NCBI RefSeq assembly: GCF_000293785.1
Contig: NZ_AKZI01000090.1
Span: forward strand, 1 to 64,000
Length of the DNA: 64,000 bases
Reading direction: 5' to 3'
Origin: Rhodovulum sp. PH10
GTDB lineage: Bacteria; Pseudomonadota; Alphaproteobacteria; Rhizobiales; Xanthobacteraceae
Part shown: positions 33,905 to 42,303 of the stretch, piece by piece
Layout: each line of letters starts with the position of its first letter
How positions within the stretch are numbered: position 1 is the first letter of the stretch
Notes under the pieces: model-generated
Seen by the model: only the letters and a program-made list of their open reading frames with translations
Told to the model about the DNA's origin: nothing
Databases searched by the model: none
Position numbers and translations under genes: made by a program

Positions 33905-34513
33905 ATGCAGGCACGAAACACCCGAGCCGCCCCGGAGACCCACAAATTCTCCGACGACGGATCGATCCCCAACAACCCGATCCTGTCCTTCGTGGTCTTC
34001 CGCAACGCGATCGACCTGCGCGGCTCGCCGGACCACGAGGCGGTGATCGAGAAGACCTTTCTCCGCCACGGCTGGGTCGGCACCTGGCGCAACGGCGTCT
34101 ATCCTTACGTGCATTATCATTCCCGCATCCACGAGGTGATGGGCATCGCCCGCGGCCGCGCGCGGGTGCAGTTCGGCGGCGAGCACGGCGCCGAGATCGA
34201 CCTCAAGGTCGGCGACGTCGTCGTGCTGCCGGCCGGCACCGGCCACCAGCGGCTGTGGCAGACGCCCGACCTCGTGGTGGTCGGCGCCTACCCGCCGAGC
34301 GGCCGCTTCGATCTCTGCCGCGGCACCCCGGCCGAGCACGACCGTGCCGTCGCGGCGATCCGCGAGGTGCCGCTGCCGACCACCTGTCCGGTGCGCGGCA
34401 AGGCCGGGCCGCTGGTGAAGCTGTGGACCGCCGAGGCGGAGGCCGCGGCACACCTGTCGACGGCCGAGGCCACGTCGCAAGGCGAGCCGGGGCGCGACGA
34501 GGACGCCGCCTGA
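33905..34513 (+). CDS. YjlB-like cupin domain protein, 202 aa
   Basis: One cupin fold with probable metal ligands in YPYVHYHSRIHEVMGIARGR (two His and Glu) and VVLPAGTGHQRLWQTPDLVV (His). The N terminus (KFSDDGSIPNNPILSFVVFR) and the YPPSGRFDLCRGTPAEHD segment after the barrel are features of the YjlB family. The reaction is unknown; cupins of this type may be isomerases, dioxygenases or sensors. The start is at ATG 33905 (MQARNTRAAP). It stands between carA and the glycosyltransferase operon with no obvious partner. Confidence 0.82.
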   Translation: MQARNTRAAPETHKFSDDGSIPNNPILSFVVFRNAIDLRGSPDHEAVIEKTFLRHGWVGTWRNGVYPYVHYHSRIHEVMGIARGRARVQFGGEHGAEIDLKVGDVVVLPAGTGHQRLWQTPDLVVVGAYPPSGRFDLCRGTPAEHDRAVAAIREVPLPTTCPVRGKAGPLVKLWTAEAEAAAHLSTAEATSQGEPGRDEDAA

Positions 34514-34717
34514 GCGGGCGCCCAAAAGCCCGCTCCGCTCTCTCCGTCGACCAATTCCACGCACGCGGAAAAACCGTATCCTGCCGCGCGGCGCGCGGCC
34601 CGGCGCCGCGGCGAAAGCAAATCTCGCGCCCGCCCTGCGCTTGATTCTCGCTCCCGAGTGTGGCCTGACACGTCCGCCGGCCACCGGGTGGCCGGAGCGA
34701 AGACGGGGGTATCGAGG

Positions 34718-35740
34718 GTGTCGGCGGTGTCGGATCGGTGGGAGACGGAGCGGCCGCTCCTCTCGGTCGTGCTGCCGGCCTACAACGAGGCCGGCAATGT
34801 CGGCCCGATGGCCGAGCGGCTCGCCGAGATTCTGGCGCCGATCGGCTCCTACGAGATCGTGTTCGTCGACGACTGCTCGAAGGACGCCACCCTCGCCACC
34901 CTGCGCCGGCTGGCCGCCGACGACCCGCACGTCCGTTACGTCTCCTTCACCCGCAATTTCGGCCACCAGTCGGCCCTGCGGGCGGGCCTGCGCCACGCGC
35001 GCGGCGACGGCGTGGTGCTGATGGACTGCGACTTCGAGCACCCGCCCGAGCTGATCCCCGAGATGATCGCGGCGTGGCGCGGCGGGGCAAAGATCGCCGC
35101 CGGGCAGCGCGAATCCTCGCCCGAGATCTCGTTTCGCAAGCGGTTCACCTCGAACCTCTATTATCGCGTGCTCGACGCCATCGGCGACGTGCGCATCGAG
35201 CCCGGCAGCGCCGACTTTCTGCTGCTCGACCGGCAGGTGGTCGACATCCTCAACGGCTTCGACGACCACGACGTCTTTCTGCGCGGGCTGGTGCGGTGGC
35301 TCGGCTTCCCGCTGGTGAAGGTGCCGTACCACCAGGGCGTGCGCAGCGAGGGCCAGTCGAGCTACACGCTGCGGCGGATGATCGACCTCGCGATCAGCGG
35401 CATCATCGCCCACAGCGTGCGGCCGTTGCGCATCGCCATCCATCTCGCGCTGATCTTCGCCTTCATCGGGCTGTTGCTGCTCGTCTACTCGGTCGTCAGC
35501 TTCCTGTGGATCGGCCACACGGTGGCCGGCTGGACCTCCACCATGTCGGCGATCGCCATTCTCGGCGCCGGCCAGTTCCTGGTGCTCGGCATCATCGGCG
35601 AGTATGTCGGGCGGGTGTTGCGCGAAACCCGCAAATGGCCGTCCTTCCTGATCGCCGAGACGGAGGCGGACACGCCGGCCGCCCACCCGGAGACCCTGCC
35701 GAGCAGCCTTGCGGCCCGCCGGCACGCCAACGAGCCATGA
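34718..35740 (+). CDS. GT2 family polyprenyl-phosphate glycosyltransferase (GtrB/DPM1-like), 340 aa
   Basis: The GT-A domain covers about residues 10-230: LLSVVLPAYNEAGNVGPMAE, YEIVFVDDCSKDATLATLRR, FTRNFGHQSALRAGLRHARG, then VVLMDCDFEHPPELIPEMIA with the DxD-like motif and ITVPYHQ-type RSEGQSSYTLRRMIDLAISG. Two C-terminal membrane helices follow (IAIHLALIFAFIGLLLLVYS and SAIAILGAGQFLVLGIIGEY), as in GtrB/ArnC. It would transfer a sugar from a nucleotide to undecaprenyl phosphate on the cytoplasmic face. The start is uncertain: GTG at 34718 is used, with GTG 34727 or ATG 34658 possible. The stop overlaps the ATG of the next gene (ATGA). Confidence 0.88.
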   Translation: MSAVSDRWETERPLLSVVLPAYNEAGNVGPMAERLAEILAPIGSYEIVFVDDCSKDATLATLRRLAADDPHVRYVSFTRNFGHQSALRAGLRHARGDGVVLMDCDFEHPPELIPEMIAAWRGGAKIAAGQRESSPEISFRKRFTSNLYYRVLDAIGDVRIEPGSADFLLLDRQVVDILNGFDDHDVFLRGLVRWLGFPLVKVPYHQGVRSEGQSSYTLRRMIDLAISGIIAHSVRPLRIAIHLALIFAFIGLLLLVYSVVSFLWIGHTVAGWTSTMSAIAILGAGQFLVLGIIGEYVGRVLRETRKWPSFLIAETEADTPAAHPETLPSSLAARRHANEP

Positions 35741-37311
35741 GCACCACGATTCCGACGAGCCGCCGCACCGCGAGCCCCTCGCGGGCGATCGGCGCCTTTC
35801 TCGACCATGCCGACGACGGCCGCGCGACCGCGCTGCTGCTCGCGCTGTTCGTCGTCGCCTGGACCGCGTTCCAGGTGATCTCCTATGCCTCGCTCGACCT
35901 CCATCCCGATCTCGTCGAGGTTTTTGCCTGGAGCCGGCATCCGAGCCCCGGCTACTACAAGCATCCGCCGCTCGGCGCGCTGATGGCGGCCGGCTGGTTC
36001 TCGATCTTCCCGATCGCCGACTGGGCGTTCCATCTCCTGGCGATGGTCAATGCGGCGCTGGCGCTGTTCATCGTCGACCGCATCGCCCGCCGATCCGTGT
36101 CCGGCGACAAGCGCGTGCTGGTGCTGCTCTTCCTGCTGCTGACGCCGTTCTATCAGTTCCACGGCCAGCGCTTCGGCTCCAACCAGACGCTGCTCGCCAC
36201 CTGGCCGCTGGTCGTGCTGTGCTTCCTGCGCGCCTTCGAGACCCGCACCGTGATGTGGTCGATCGCGGCGGGCGCCGCCTGCGCGCTCGCCATGCTCGGC
36301 AAGTACTACTCGATCTATCTGATCGTCAGCCTACCGCTCGCGGTGCTGCTGCACCCGGCGCGCTGGGACTATCTGAAGTCGCGCTCGCCCTGGATCTCGG
36401 TCGCCGCCGGGCTCGCGGTCTTGTCGCCGCATCTGTGGTGGCTGGTCGCGACCGGCTTCCAGCCATTCGACTACGCCTATGCCGTGCACGGCGGCGCGAC
36501 GCTCGGCGCCATTCTCTCCAAGGCCGTGTCGTACCTCGCCGGCGGCATCGGCTACGTGGCGGTGCCGCTGATCGTCTGGCTCCTGGTGGTGCGACCGAGC
36601 CTCGCCACCATCCGAAAGACCTTTCGGCCGGACGAGCCCGACCGCCGCCTGCTGGTGAACCTGTTGGCGCTGCCGCTGCTGATCCCGGCGATCACCGCCC
36701 CCTTCGTCGGGGTCGAGCTGACGCCCTTGTGGACCATGCAGGCCTGGTTCCTGCTGCCGATCGTGCTGCTGGCGCCGCCCGAGGCGATCGTCGCCCGCAA
36801 GGACGCCGTGCGCGTCACCGCCGTGGTCGCCGTCCTCACGCTGGTCGTGCTGCTCGCCTCGCCGGTGATCGCGCTGGTGCGCCACCTGCAGGGCAACAAG
36901 GAAGGCCGCGCCTACTACACGCCGCTCACCGAAGCGGTCGACCGCGAATGGCGGGCGGTGACGGCGCGAAAGCTCTCGGTGGTGATGGGCGACGCCGATC
37001 TCGGCGCGGCGATCGGCTTCTACCATCCCGACCACCCCGATTCGGTGCCCGGCTTCACCCTCGACCCGACCCCGTGGATCGAGCCGACACGGCTGGTGAT
37101 CGACGGCTTCGTCGCGGTCTGCCGCATCGACGACGGATTCTGCCGCGCCGGCCTGACCGCGATCGCCGGCGCCGAGCCGCGTGCGCCGGTGGTGGTGCGC
37201 GAGGTGTCGGTCACCAGGACCTTCCTCGGCTTCACCACGCCGCCGGCCGCCTATCGCGTGCTGATCGTGCCGCCGCGGGCGGGCACCACCGAGGAGCGAG
37301 GCACGCCATGA
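35737..37311 (+). CDS. GT39/ArnT-like integral membrane glycosyltransferase, 524 aa
   Basis: About ten to twelve hydrophobic helices. The first luminal loop has the acidic/His-rich pattern expected of GT-C enzymes: YASLDLHPDLVEVFAWSRHP, SPGYYKHPPLGALMAAGWFS. Later features are FRFGSNQTLLATWPLVVLCF-like helices and a C-terminal periplasmic domain from about residue 390. It would take a sugar from the lipid carrier made by the upstream GT2 enzyme and move it to an acceptor on the periplasmic side. The start at ATG 35737 overlaps the GT2 stop, and the stop overlaps the methyltransferase start. The acceptor (lipid A, O-antigen, other) is unknown. Confidence 0.85.
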   Translation: MSTTIPTSRRTASPSRAIGAFLDHADDGRATALLLALFVVAWTAFQVISYASLDLHPDLVEVFAWSRHPSPGYYKHPPLGALMAAGWFSIFPIADWAFHLLAMVNAALALFIVDRIARRSVSGDKRVLVLLFLLLTPFYQFHGQRFGSNQTLLATWPLVVLCFLRAFETRTVMWSIAAGAACALAMLGKYYSIYLIVSLPLAVLLHPARWDYLKSRSPWISVAAGLAVLSPHLWWLVATGFQPFDYAYAVHGGATLGAILSKAVSYLAGGIGYVAVPLIVWLLVVRPSLATIRKTFRPDEPDRRLLVNLLALPLLIPAITAPFVGVELTPLWTMQAWFLLPIVLLAPPEAIVARKDAVRVTAVVAVLTLVVLLASPVIALVRHLQGNKEGRAYYTPLTEAVDREWRAVTARKLSVVMGDADLGAAIGFYHPDHPDSVPGFTLDPTPWIEPTRLVIDGFVAVCRIDDGFCRAGLTAIAGAEPRAPVVVREVSVTRTFLGFTTPPAAYRVLIVPPRAGTTEERGTP

Positions 37312-38027
37312 CCGCCATCCGCGACTGGGTCGCCTTCTGGGACAACCCGCATTCGATCTATGTGAACGCGCGTCATGCCGACGTGCACTATCGCGACATC
37401 GCGACCGCGATCGTCGGCTACCTGCCGGGACCGAACGCGCGCGTGCTCGATTTCGGCTGCGGCGAGGCCTTGCACGCCGATCTGGTGGCGGCAAAGGCCG
37501 GATCGCTGGTGCTGAGCGACGCCGCGCCGCGCGTGCGCGAGCACCTCGCCAGCCGCTTCGCGGCCGTGCCGAACATCGCCGTGGCGAGCCCCGAGGAGCT
37601 GCGGGGGCGGCCGGCCGCCGCGTTCGACCTGATCGTCGCCAACTCGGTGGTGCAGTATCTCGACCGCCAGAACCTCGACGGCCTGCTCGCCGAGTGGCGC
37701 CGCCTGCTCGCCCCCGGCGGCACGCTGATCGTCGCCGACGTGATCCCGCCGGACGTCGGCGCGGTGAGCGACCTTCTCGCGCTGCTGCGCTATGCCGGGA
37801 AGAACGGCTTTCTCGTCGCGGCCTTGGTCGGCGTCGCCCGCACGGCGGTCTCGCCCTACCGAAAGCTGCGCTCGACGCTCGGCATCGCCCGCTACACCGA
37901 GCCCGAGTTCTTCGCGATTCTGGACCATGCCGGCTTCACGGCGCAAAAGCTCGCGAAGAACATGGAGCACAACCCCGCCCGCCTGAGCTTTTCCGCACGG
38001 GCGAAGGAGACGGCGGCGGGGCGGTGA
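37308..38027 (+). CDS. Class I SAM-dependent methyltransferase, 239 aa
   Basis: The SAM-binding Rossmann motif I is ARVLDFGCGEALHADLVAAK, motif II LVLSDAAPRVREHLASRF, and motif IV FDLIVANSVVQYLDRQNLDG, followed by LLAPGGTLIVADVIPP. The C-terminal lid ends LGIARYTEPEFFAILDHAGF, a common type-11 methyltransferase pattern. It starts at the ATG of ATGA at 37308, coupled to the GT39-type gene. It probably modifies a sugar or lipid in the same pathway; the substrate is not visible from sequence. Confidence 0.88.
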   Translation: MTAIRDWVAFWDNPHSIYVNARHADVHYRDIATAIVGYLPGPNARVLDFGCGEALHADLVAAKAGSLVLSDAAPRVREHLASRFAAVPNIAVASPEELRGRPAAAFDLIVANSVVQYLDRQNLDGLLAEWRRLLAPGGTLIVADVIPPDVGAVSDLLALLRYAGKNGFLVAALVGVARTAVSPYRKLRSTLGIARYTEPEFFAILDHAGFTAQKLAKNMEHNPARLSFSARAKETAAGR

Positions 38028-38373
38028 TCGGGCTGACCCGTCGGGGCACGGCCGACGCTCCGGACGAGGCGGGGCTCCCTCTCCCCGCACGCGGACTACG
38101 GGATGCACACATCCTCGAATACGGCGAGTTCTCAATGGGAATCGTGAACGCTTCCAAGAACTCCTCCGTCATCGCCGGGCTTCGACCCGGCGATCCATCA
38201 ACCTGAACAAATAGTCCTTTTGATCTTGATGGATGCGCGGGTCGGAGCCCGCGCATGACGGATGAACGCATCCGGGGCGATGTGTGCATGCTCTAGCCCG
38301 CACGCGGGGAGAGGTGAAGACATCGGGTCGATGGCCCGATCCACGCTCGGATGGACCTCGTCCCGGCCCGACC
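38028..38373. other. Repeat-filled spacer
   Basis: A 346-base stretch between convergent genes with no credible coding. It contains the CCGTCAT element at 38166-38261 and partial CTCTCCCC palindromes near 38085 and 38305. No T-run terminator was found. Confidence 0.5.
38166..38261. repeat. CCGTCAT...ATGACGG inverted-repeat element, copy B
   Basis: The same design as 4511-4619: CCGTCATCGCCGGGCTTCGA at the left and GATGGATGCGCGGGTCGGAG, ending GCATGACGG, at the right. It is 96 bp with a slightly different AT-rich centre. The sequence after it (GATGTGTGCAT...GCGGGGAGAGG) also resembles copy A's right flank, so the copied unit extends further, to about 38317. Confidence 0.75.
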
Positions 38374-38913
38374 CTACATCTTCGACAGATCGGGGAACGG
38401 GCGGATCGGGTCGCGGCCGTCCCAGCCCTCCGACGCCTTGCGGATCGTCTCGAACAGCCGCCCCTTCGGCCCCGACACCTCGGACAGCTCGATCACCGTG
38501 CCGGGGTGGATCTCGCAGTCGAAATAGACGTAGCGGCCGTTCGCGCCGACCTCGCCGCCCATGCCGACCGTCATGCCCGCCGCCTTCGCCGCCGCCATGT
38601 GCGCGTCGAACGTCGTCGTCCAATAGGCGAAGTGCTGCACGCCGATGCGGCCGGCCTTCAGAAAATCGAGATACATCGAGGGCGCGTCGTTGCGCTGCTG
38701 CACCAGCTCCATCTGCACGAAGCCGGAATTGGCGAGCGCCACCGAGCGCTCGATCGGCGACGGCTTCCCTTTGTAGTAGAAGTTCTGGTCGACGATCTTC
38801 TCGGCATAGAACCACGGCCCGATGCCGAGCTTCTCCGCCCAGTCGCGCATCGCGGTCTCGATGTCGTCGACCACGTAGCCGATCTGGCGCACTTCCCCGA
38901 ACAGCCTGCTCAT
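38374..38913 (-). CDS. VOC (glyoxalase-like) family protein, 179 aa
   Basis: VRQIGYVVDDIETAMRDWAE, KLGIGPWFYAEKI begins the first beta-alpha-beta-beta-beta module, and GVQHFAYWTTTFDAHMAAAK begins the second, with VYFDCEIHPGTVIELSEVSG closing it. Likely metal ligands are His in GVQHFAY and Glu in VIELSE. VOC enzymes include epimerases, lyases and extradiol dioxygenases, so the activity is open. The start at ATG 38913 (MSRLFGEVRQ) is the family norm. It is divergent from the TRAP transporter genes and may share their operator region, which would tie it to the acid-sugar cluster. Confidence 0.82.
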   Translation of the reverse strand: MSRLFGEVRQIGYVVDDIETAMRDWAEKLGIGPWFYAEKIVDQNFYYKGKPSPIERSVALANSGFVQMELVQQRNDAPSMYLDFLKAGRIGVQHFAYWTTTFDAHMAAAKAAGMTVGMGGEVGANGRYVYFDCEIHPGTVIELSEVSGPKGRLFETIRKASEGWDGRDPIRPFPDLSKM

Positions 38914-39014
38914 CGTCCTGCGGGCCCCCTTCGTCCCGTTCCGTCGCGGCGCCCAGCGGGTGCGCCGAAGGCGCGCATCCTGCCCCCGCCGGGGCGTCCG
39001 CTCATCCGTTTCTC

Positions 39015-39090
39015 TACGAATAGAACATCGGTAGACACACTCCATACCAAAAAGTATGTTACGAAACCATCCTAGAACCCACGCAGAACC
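39015..39090. promoter_or_regulatory. Cluster of TACGAA / TAGAAC words upstream of the TRAP genes
   Basis: TACGAA-TAGAAC (39015-39026), TACGAAACC (39060-39068), TAGAACC (39073-39079) and CAGAACC (39084-39090) occur in this AT-richer divergent region. The words TACGAACC and TAGAACC recur in the other divergent region of the cluster (45408-45437, opposite strand). Repeated short operators of this kind are typical of DeoR-type regulators; the link to the regulator at 43180 is inference. Confidence 0.45.
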
Positions 39091-39109
39091 GATCTGGGAG
39101 TGACTCTGG

Positions 39110-40129
39110 ATGCCCGACCTCAGCCGACGCCGCCTCCTCGCCACCGCCGCTCTGGCGGTGCCCGCAGTACTCGCGATGCCGCACGTGCGCGCGAAGGCGC
39201 GCTCCAAGTTCGTCTACAAGTACGGCAACAATCTCCCGCTCACGCATCCGCTGAACGTGCGCGCCGCCGAGGCGGCCGCCAAGATCAAGACGGAGACCGA
39301 GGGCGCGCTCGACATCCGCATCTTCCCGAACAATCAGCTCGGTGGCGACACCGACATGCTCAATCAGGTGCGTTCCGGCGCGCTCGACTTCTTCACGCCG
39401 TCGGCGCTCGTCATCGCCACGCTGGTTCCCGCCGCGCCGATCAATGCGGTCGGCTTCGCCTTCCCGAGCTACGAGCGGGTATGGGCGGCGATGGACGGCG
39501 ATCTCGGCGGCTTCATCGGCGAGGAGATCGAGAAGTCCGGCCTGCACATGATGCGCAAGGTGTGGGACAACGGCTTCCGTCAGCTCACCACCTCCGGCAA
39601 GCCCGTGGTGACGCCCGACGATCTCGCCGGCATCAAAATCCGCGTGCCGGTGAGCCAGCTCTCGATCAGCCTGTTCCAGGCCCTCGGCGCCGCGCCGACC
39701 TCGATGCAGTTCTCCGAGGTGTACACCGCGCTGCAGACGAAAATCGTCGACGCCCAGGAAAATCCGCTGCCGATCATCCAGACCGCGAAGCTCTTCGAGG
39801 TCCAGAAATACGGCATGCTGACCAATCACATCTGGGACGGCTATCTGTTCGTCGCCTCCGGAAAAACCTGGTACCGGCTGCCGAAGGACATCCAGGCGAT
39901 CGCCGAGAAGACGCTGAACGACTGCGGCATGGAGCAGCGCGACGACATCGCCAAGCTGAATGCCTCCGTCCAGGCCGACCTCGAGGCCAAGGGCATGGTG
40001 TTCAGCAAGCCCGACCCGGCGCCCTTCCGCGAAGCGCTCGCGAAGGCCGGTTTCTATGTTCAGTGGAGGGAGAAGTTCGGTGACGCCGCTTGGACCCGCC
40101 TCGAAAAATACGTCGGCAAGCTCGGCTGA
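39110..40129 (+). CDS. TRAP transporter substrate-binding protein (DctP family), 339 aa
   Basis: A twin-arginine-like signal (SRRRLLATAALAVPAVLAMP) exports it to the periplasm. The DctP fold follows: YKYGNNLPLTHPLNVRAAEA, IFPNNQLGGDTDMLNQVRSG, MRKVWDNGFRQLTTSGKPVV, GIKIRVPVSQLSISLFQALG with the family's conserved Arg that binds the substrate carboxylate, and EVYTALQTKIVDAQENPLPI. It probably delivers a small sugar acid to the DctQM permease encoded next. It starts at ATG 39110. Context (DUF1537 kinase, PdxA2) suggests a four-carbon acid sugar such as threonate or erythronate; that is inference. Confidence 0.93.
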   Translation: MPDLSRRRLLATAALAVPAVLAMPHVRAKARSKFVYKYGNNLPLTHPLNVRAAEAAAKIKTETEGALDIRIFPNNQLGGDTDMLNQVRSGALDFFTPSALVIATLVPAAPINAVGFAFPSYERVWAAMDGDLGGFIGEEIEKSGLHMMRKVWDNGFRQLTTSGKPVVTPDDLAGIKIRVPVSQLSISLFQALGAAPTSMQFSEVYTALQTKIVDAQENPLPIIQTAKLFEVQKYGMLTNHIWDGYLFVASGKTWYRLPKDIQAIAEKTLNDCGMEQRDDIAKLNASVQADLEAKGMVFSKPDPAPFREALAKAGFYVQWREKFGDAAWTRLEKYVGKLG

Positions 40130-40136
40130 CGCGATC

Positions 40137-42005
40137 ATGACCAGCCCGTCGGACCAGACGTCCGGCGGGCTCGCCGCCCTGAAGGCCGCCTGCGGCCGCC
40201 TCGAACGCGCGATCGCGTTCGCCACGGAAGTTCCCGGGGCGATCCTGGTGGTGGTCGAGGTGATCGTGCTGTTCACCGGCGTCGCCTTCCGCTACGGGCT
40301 GCACAGCCCGCTGGTGTGGTCGGACGAGCTCGCCTCCATCCTGTTTCTGTGGCTGTGCATGCTGGGCGCGGTGGTCGCCCAGCACAAAGGCGGCCACATG
40401 CGCCTCACTGTCGTCGCATCGCTGCTGCCGCAGCCGTGGCGCGACCGCATCGAGACGTTCTCCGCGACCGCGGTGATTCTGTTTCTCGCACTGCTGCTCG
40501 AGCCCGCCTGGGAGCACGCCGTCGATCAGATGATGATCACGACACCGGCGCTGCAGGTGCCCGATACCGTGCGCTCCGCCGCAATCCTCACCGGCCTCAC
40601 GCTGATGCTGATCGTCGCGCTCCTGCAGCTCGTGCAGCGGGCGAAGCTCTTGGATCTCGCCTTCTCGGTCGGCATCGTCGTCGCCTGCGGCGTTCTCCTG
40701 CAGGTGTTTCTCCCGCAGCTCGAGGACATGGAGAACTGGAATCTCCTGGTGTTCTTCGGCTTCGGCGTGCTGGTGCTGGTGCTCGGCGGCGCGCCGATCG
40801 CCTTCGCCTTCGGACTGTCGACCGTCGTCTATCTCGAATTCATGACCTACATGCCGATGAGCATCGTGATCAGCCGCATGGACGAGGGCATGTCGACCTT
40901 CGTGCTGCTGTCGATCCCGCTGTTCGTGCTGCTCGGCCTGTTGATCGAGATGACCGGGCTCGCCGCGGTGCTGGTGAAGCTTCTCAGCTCGCTGGTCGGC
41001 CACTTCAAGGGCGGCCTCTCCTACGTGCTGATCGGCGCGATGTATCTCGTCTCCGGCATCTCCGGCTCGAAGGCCGCCGACATGGCGGCGATCGCCCCGG
41101 TGCTGCTGCCGGAGATGCAGCGGCGCGGCAAGGAGCCGGGTGAGCTGATCGGCCTTCTGTCCTCCTCCGCGGCGATGGCCGAGACCATTCCGCCGTCGAT
41201 CGTGCTGATCACGGTCGGCTCGGTCACCGGCGTGTCGATCGCCGCGCTGTTCACCGGCGGCCTGTTGCCGGCGGCGGTCGGCGCGGTCGGCCTGGTGCTG
41301 GTCGCCTGGTTCCGCTCGCGGCGTGAGGACGTGTCGGAGGCCGTCAAGGCGTCGGGCAAGGAGGTGCTGAAGACGTTCGTCGCGTCGGTCCCAGCGCTCG
41401 CGCTCCTGGTGCTGATCCGCTGGGCGGTGGTGTCGGGCGTCGCGACGGCGACCGAGGTCTCCACCATCGGCGTCGTCTACACCGTGCTGGTCGGCATCCT
41501 GCTCTACCGTCACTTCCCGCTGAAGCGGGTGTGGCCGATGCTGTGCGACACGCTCGCGCTGTCGGGCGCGATCATGATCATTCTCGGCACCGCGACGGCG
41601 ATGGCCTGGGCGCTCACCCAGTCCGGCTTCTCGCAGCAGCTCGCGCACGGCATGGCGCACATGCCGGGCGGGGCGACCGGCTTCGTCGCGCTGTCGATCG
41701 TGGTGTTCGCCATTCTCGGCTGCGTGCTGGAGGGTATCCCGGCGATCGTGGTGTTCGCCCCCTTGCTGTTCCCGATCGCGCACGAGCTCGGCATCGAGCC
41801 GATCCACTACGCGATCATGATGGTGCTCTCGATGAGCCTCGGCCTGTTCACGCCGCCGCTCGGCATCGGCTTCTATCAGGCCTGTGCGATCGGCCGGGTG
41901 GAGCCGGACAAGGCGATGCGGGCGATCTGGCCCTACATGGCCGCGCTCCTGATCGCCGCGATCATCGTCGCCGCGGTGCCCTGGCTCGCGACGCCGCATT
42001 TTTGA
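40137..42005 (+). CDS. Fused TRAP transporter permease DctQM, 622 aa
   Basis: Residues 1-190 are the small DctQ subunit (four helices, with LHSPLVWSDELASILFLWLC). Residues 200-622 are the large DctM subunit (twelve helices, including FVLLSIPLFVLLGLLIEMTG, ISGSKAADMAAIAPVLLPEM, SAAMAETIPPSIVLITVGSV, ILGCVLEGIPAIVVFAPLLF, MSLGLFTPPLGIGFYQACAI). The two halves are fused in one frame, as in a known subset of TRAP systems. It drives uptake with the sodium or proton gradient. The ATG at 40137 is seven bases after the DctP stop. A strong terminator follows. Confidence 0.94.
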   Translation: MTSPSDQTSGGLAALKAACGRLERAIAFATEVPGAILVVVEVIVLFTGVAFRYGLHSPLVWSDELASILFLWLCMLGAVVAQHKGGHMRLTVVASLLPQPWRDRIETFSATAVILFLALLLEPAWEHAVDQMMITTPALQVPDTVRSAAILTGLTLMLIVALLQLVQRAKLLDLAFSVGIVVACGVLLQVFLPQLEDMENWNLLVFFGFGVLVLVLGGAPIAFAFGLSTVVYLEFMTYMPMSIVISRMDEGMSTFVLLSIPLFVLLGLLIEMTGLAAVLVKLLSSLVGHFKGGLSYVLIGAMYLVSGISGSKAADMAAIAPVLLPEMQRRGKEPGELIGLLSSSAAMAETIPPSIVLITVGSVTGVSIAALFTGGLLPAAVGAVGLVLVAWFRSRREDVSEAVKASGKEVLKTFVASVPALALLVLIRWAVVSGVATATEVSTIGVVYTVLVGILLYRHFPLKRVWPMLCDTLALSGAIMIILGTATAMAWALTQSGFSQQLAHGMAHMPGGATGFVALSIVVFAILGCVLEGIPAIVVFAPLLFPIAHELGIEPIHYAIMMVLSMSLGLFTPPLGIGFYQACAIGRVEPDKAMRAIWPYMAALLIAAIIVAAVPWLATPHF

Positions 42006-42034
42006 ACATTTTCTGAAGGCTTCTGAAACGACGA

Positions 42035-42068
42035 GAGGCCCGTGCTCACCCGCACGGGCCTCTTTTTT
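42035..42068 (+). terminator. Rho-independent terminator after the TRAP operon
   Basis: A perfect 11-bp stem GAGGCCCGTGC / GCACGGGCCTC (42035-42045 with 42052-42062) is followed by six T. It lies 30 bases after the DctQM stop codon. Confidence 0.92.
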
Positions 42069-42125
42069 GTTCGAGCGACGGCGTTTCCGACTGATCAGGA
42101 TCGTCCAACGCACGGCGCCCGCGCT

Positions 42126-42253
42126 CCTTCTCCCCGCTTGCGGGGAGAGGGTCGGGGTGAGGGGCGGAGTTGTTGTTCGTGAGAAAGGCGCCCCCTCACC
42201 CGGAGTCCTCGCTCACGCTCGGACTCCGGCCTCTCCCCGTCTACGGGGAAAGG
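42126..42253. repeat. Paired CTCTCCCC palindromes
   Basis: Two hairpins of the dispersed type: 42126-42150 (CCTTCTCCCCGC-TT-GCGGGGAGAGG style) and 42230-42253 (CCTCTCCCCGT...ACGGGGAAAGG). Between them is a third small hairpin, CCGGAGTCC...GGACTCCGG (about 42200-42229). It fills the spacer between the convergent DctQM and aldolase genes. Confidence 0.65.
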
Positions 42254-42303
42254 TGAACGGGGCGCCAGGATGACGTGTTTACAGCTCGGAACGCACGAGT
42301 GCG

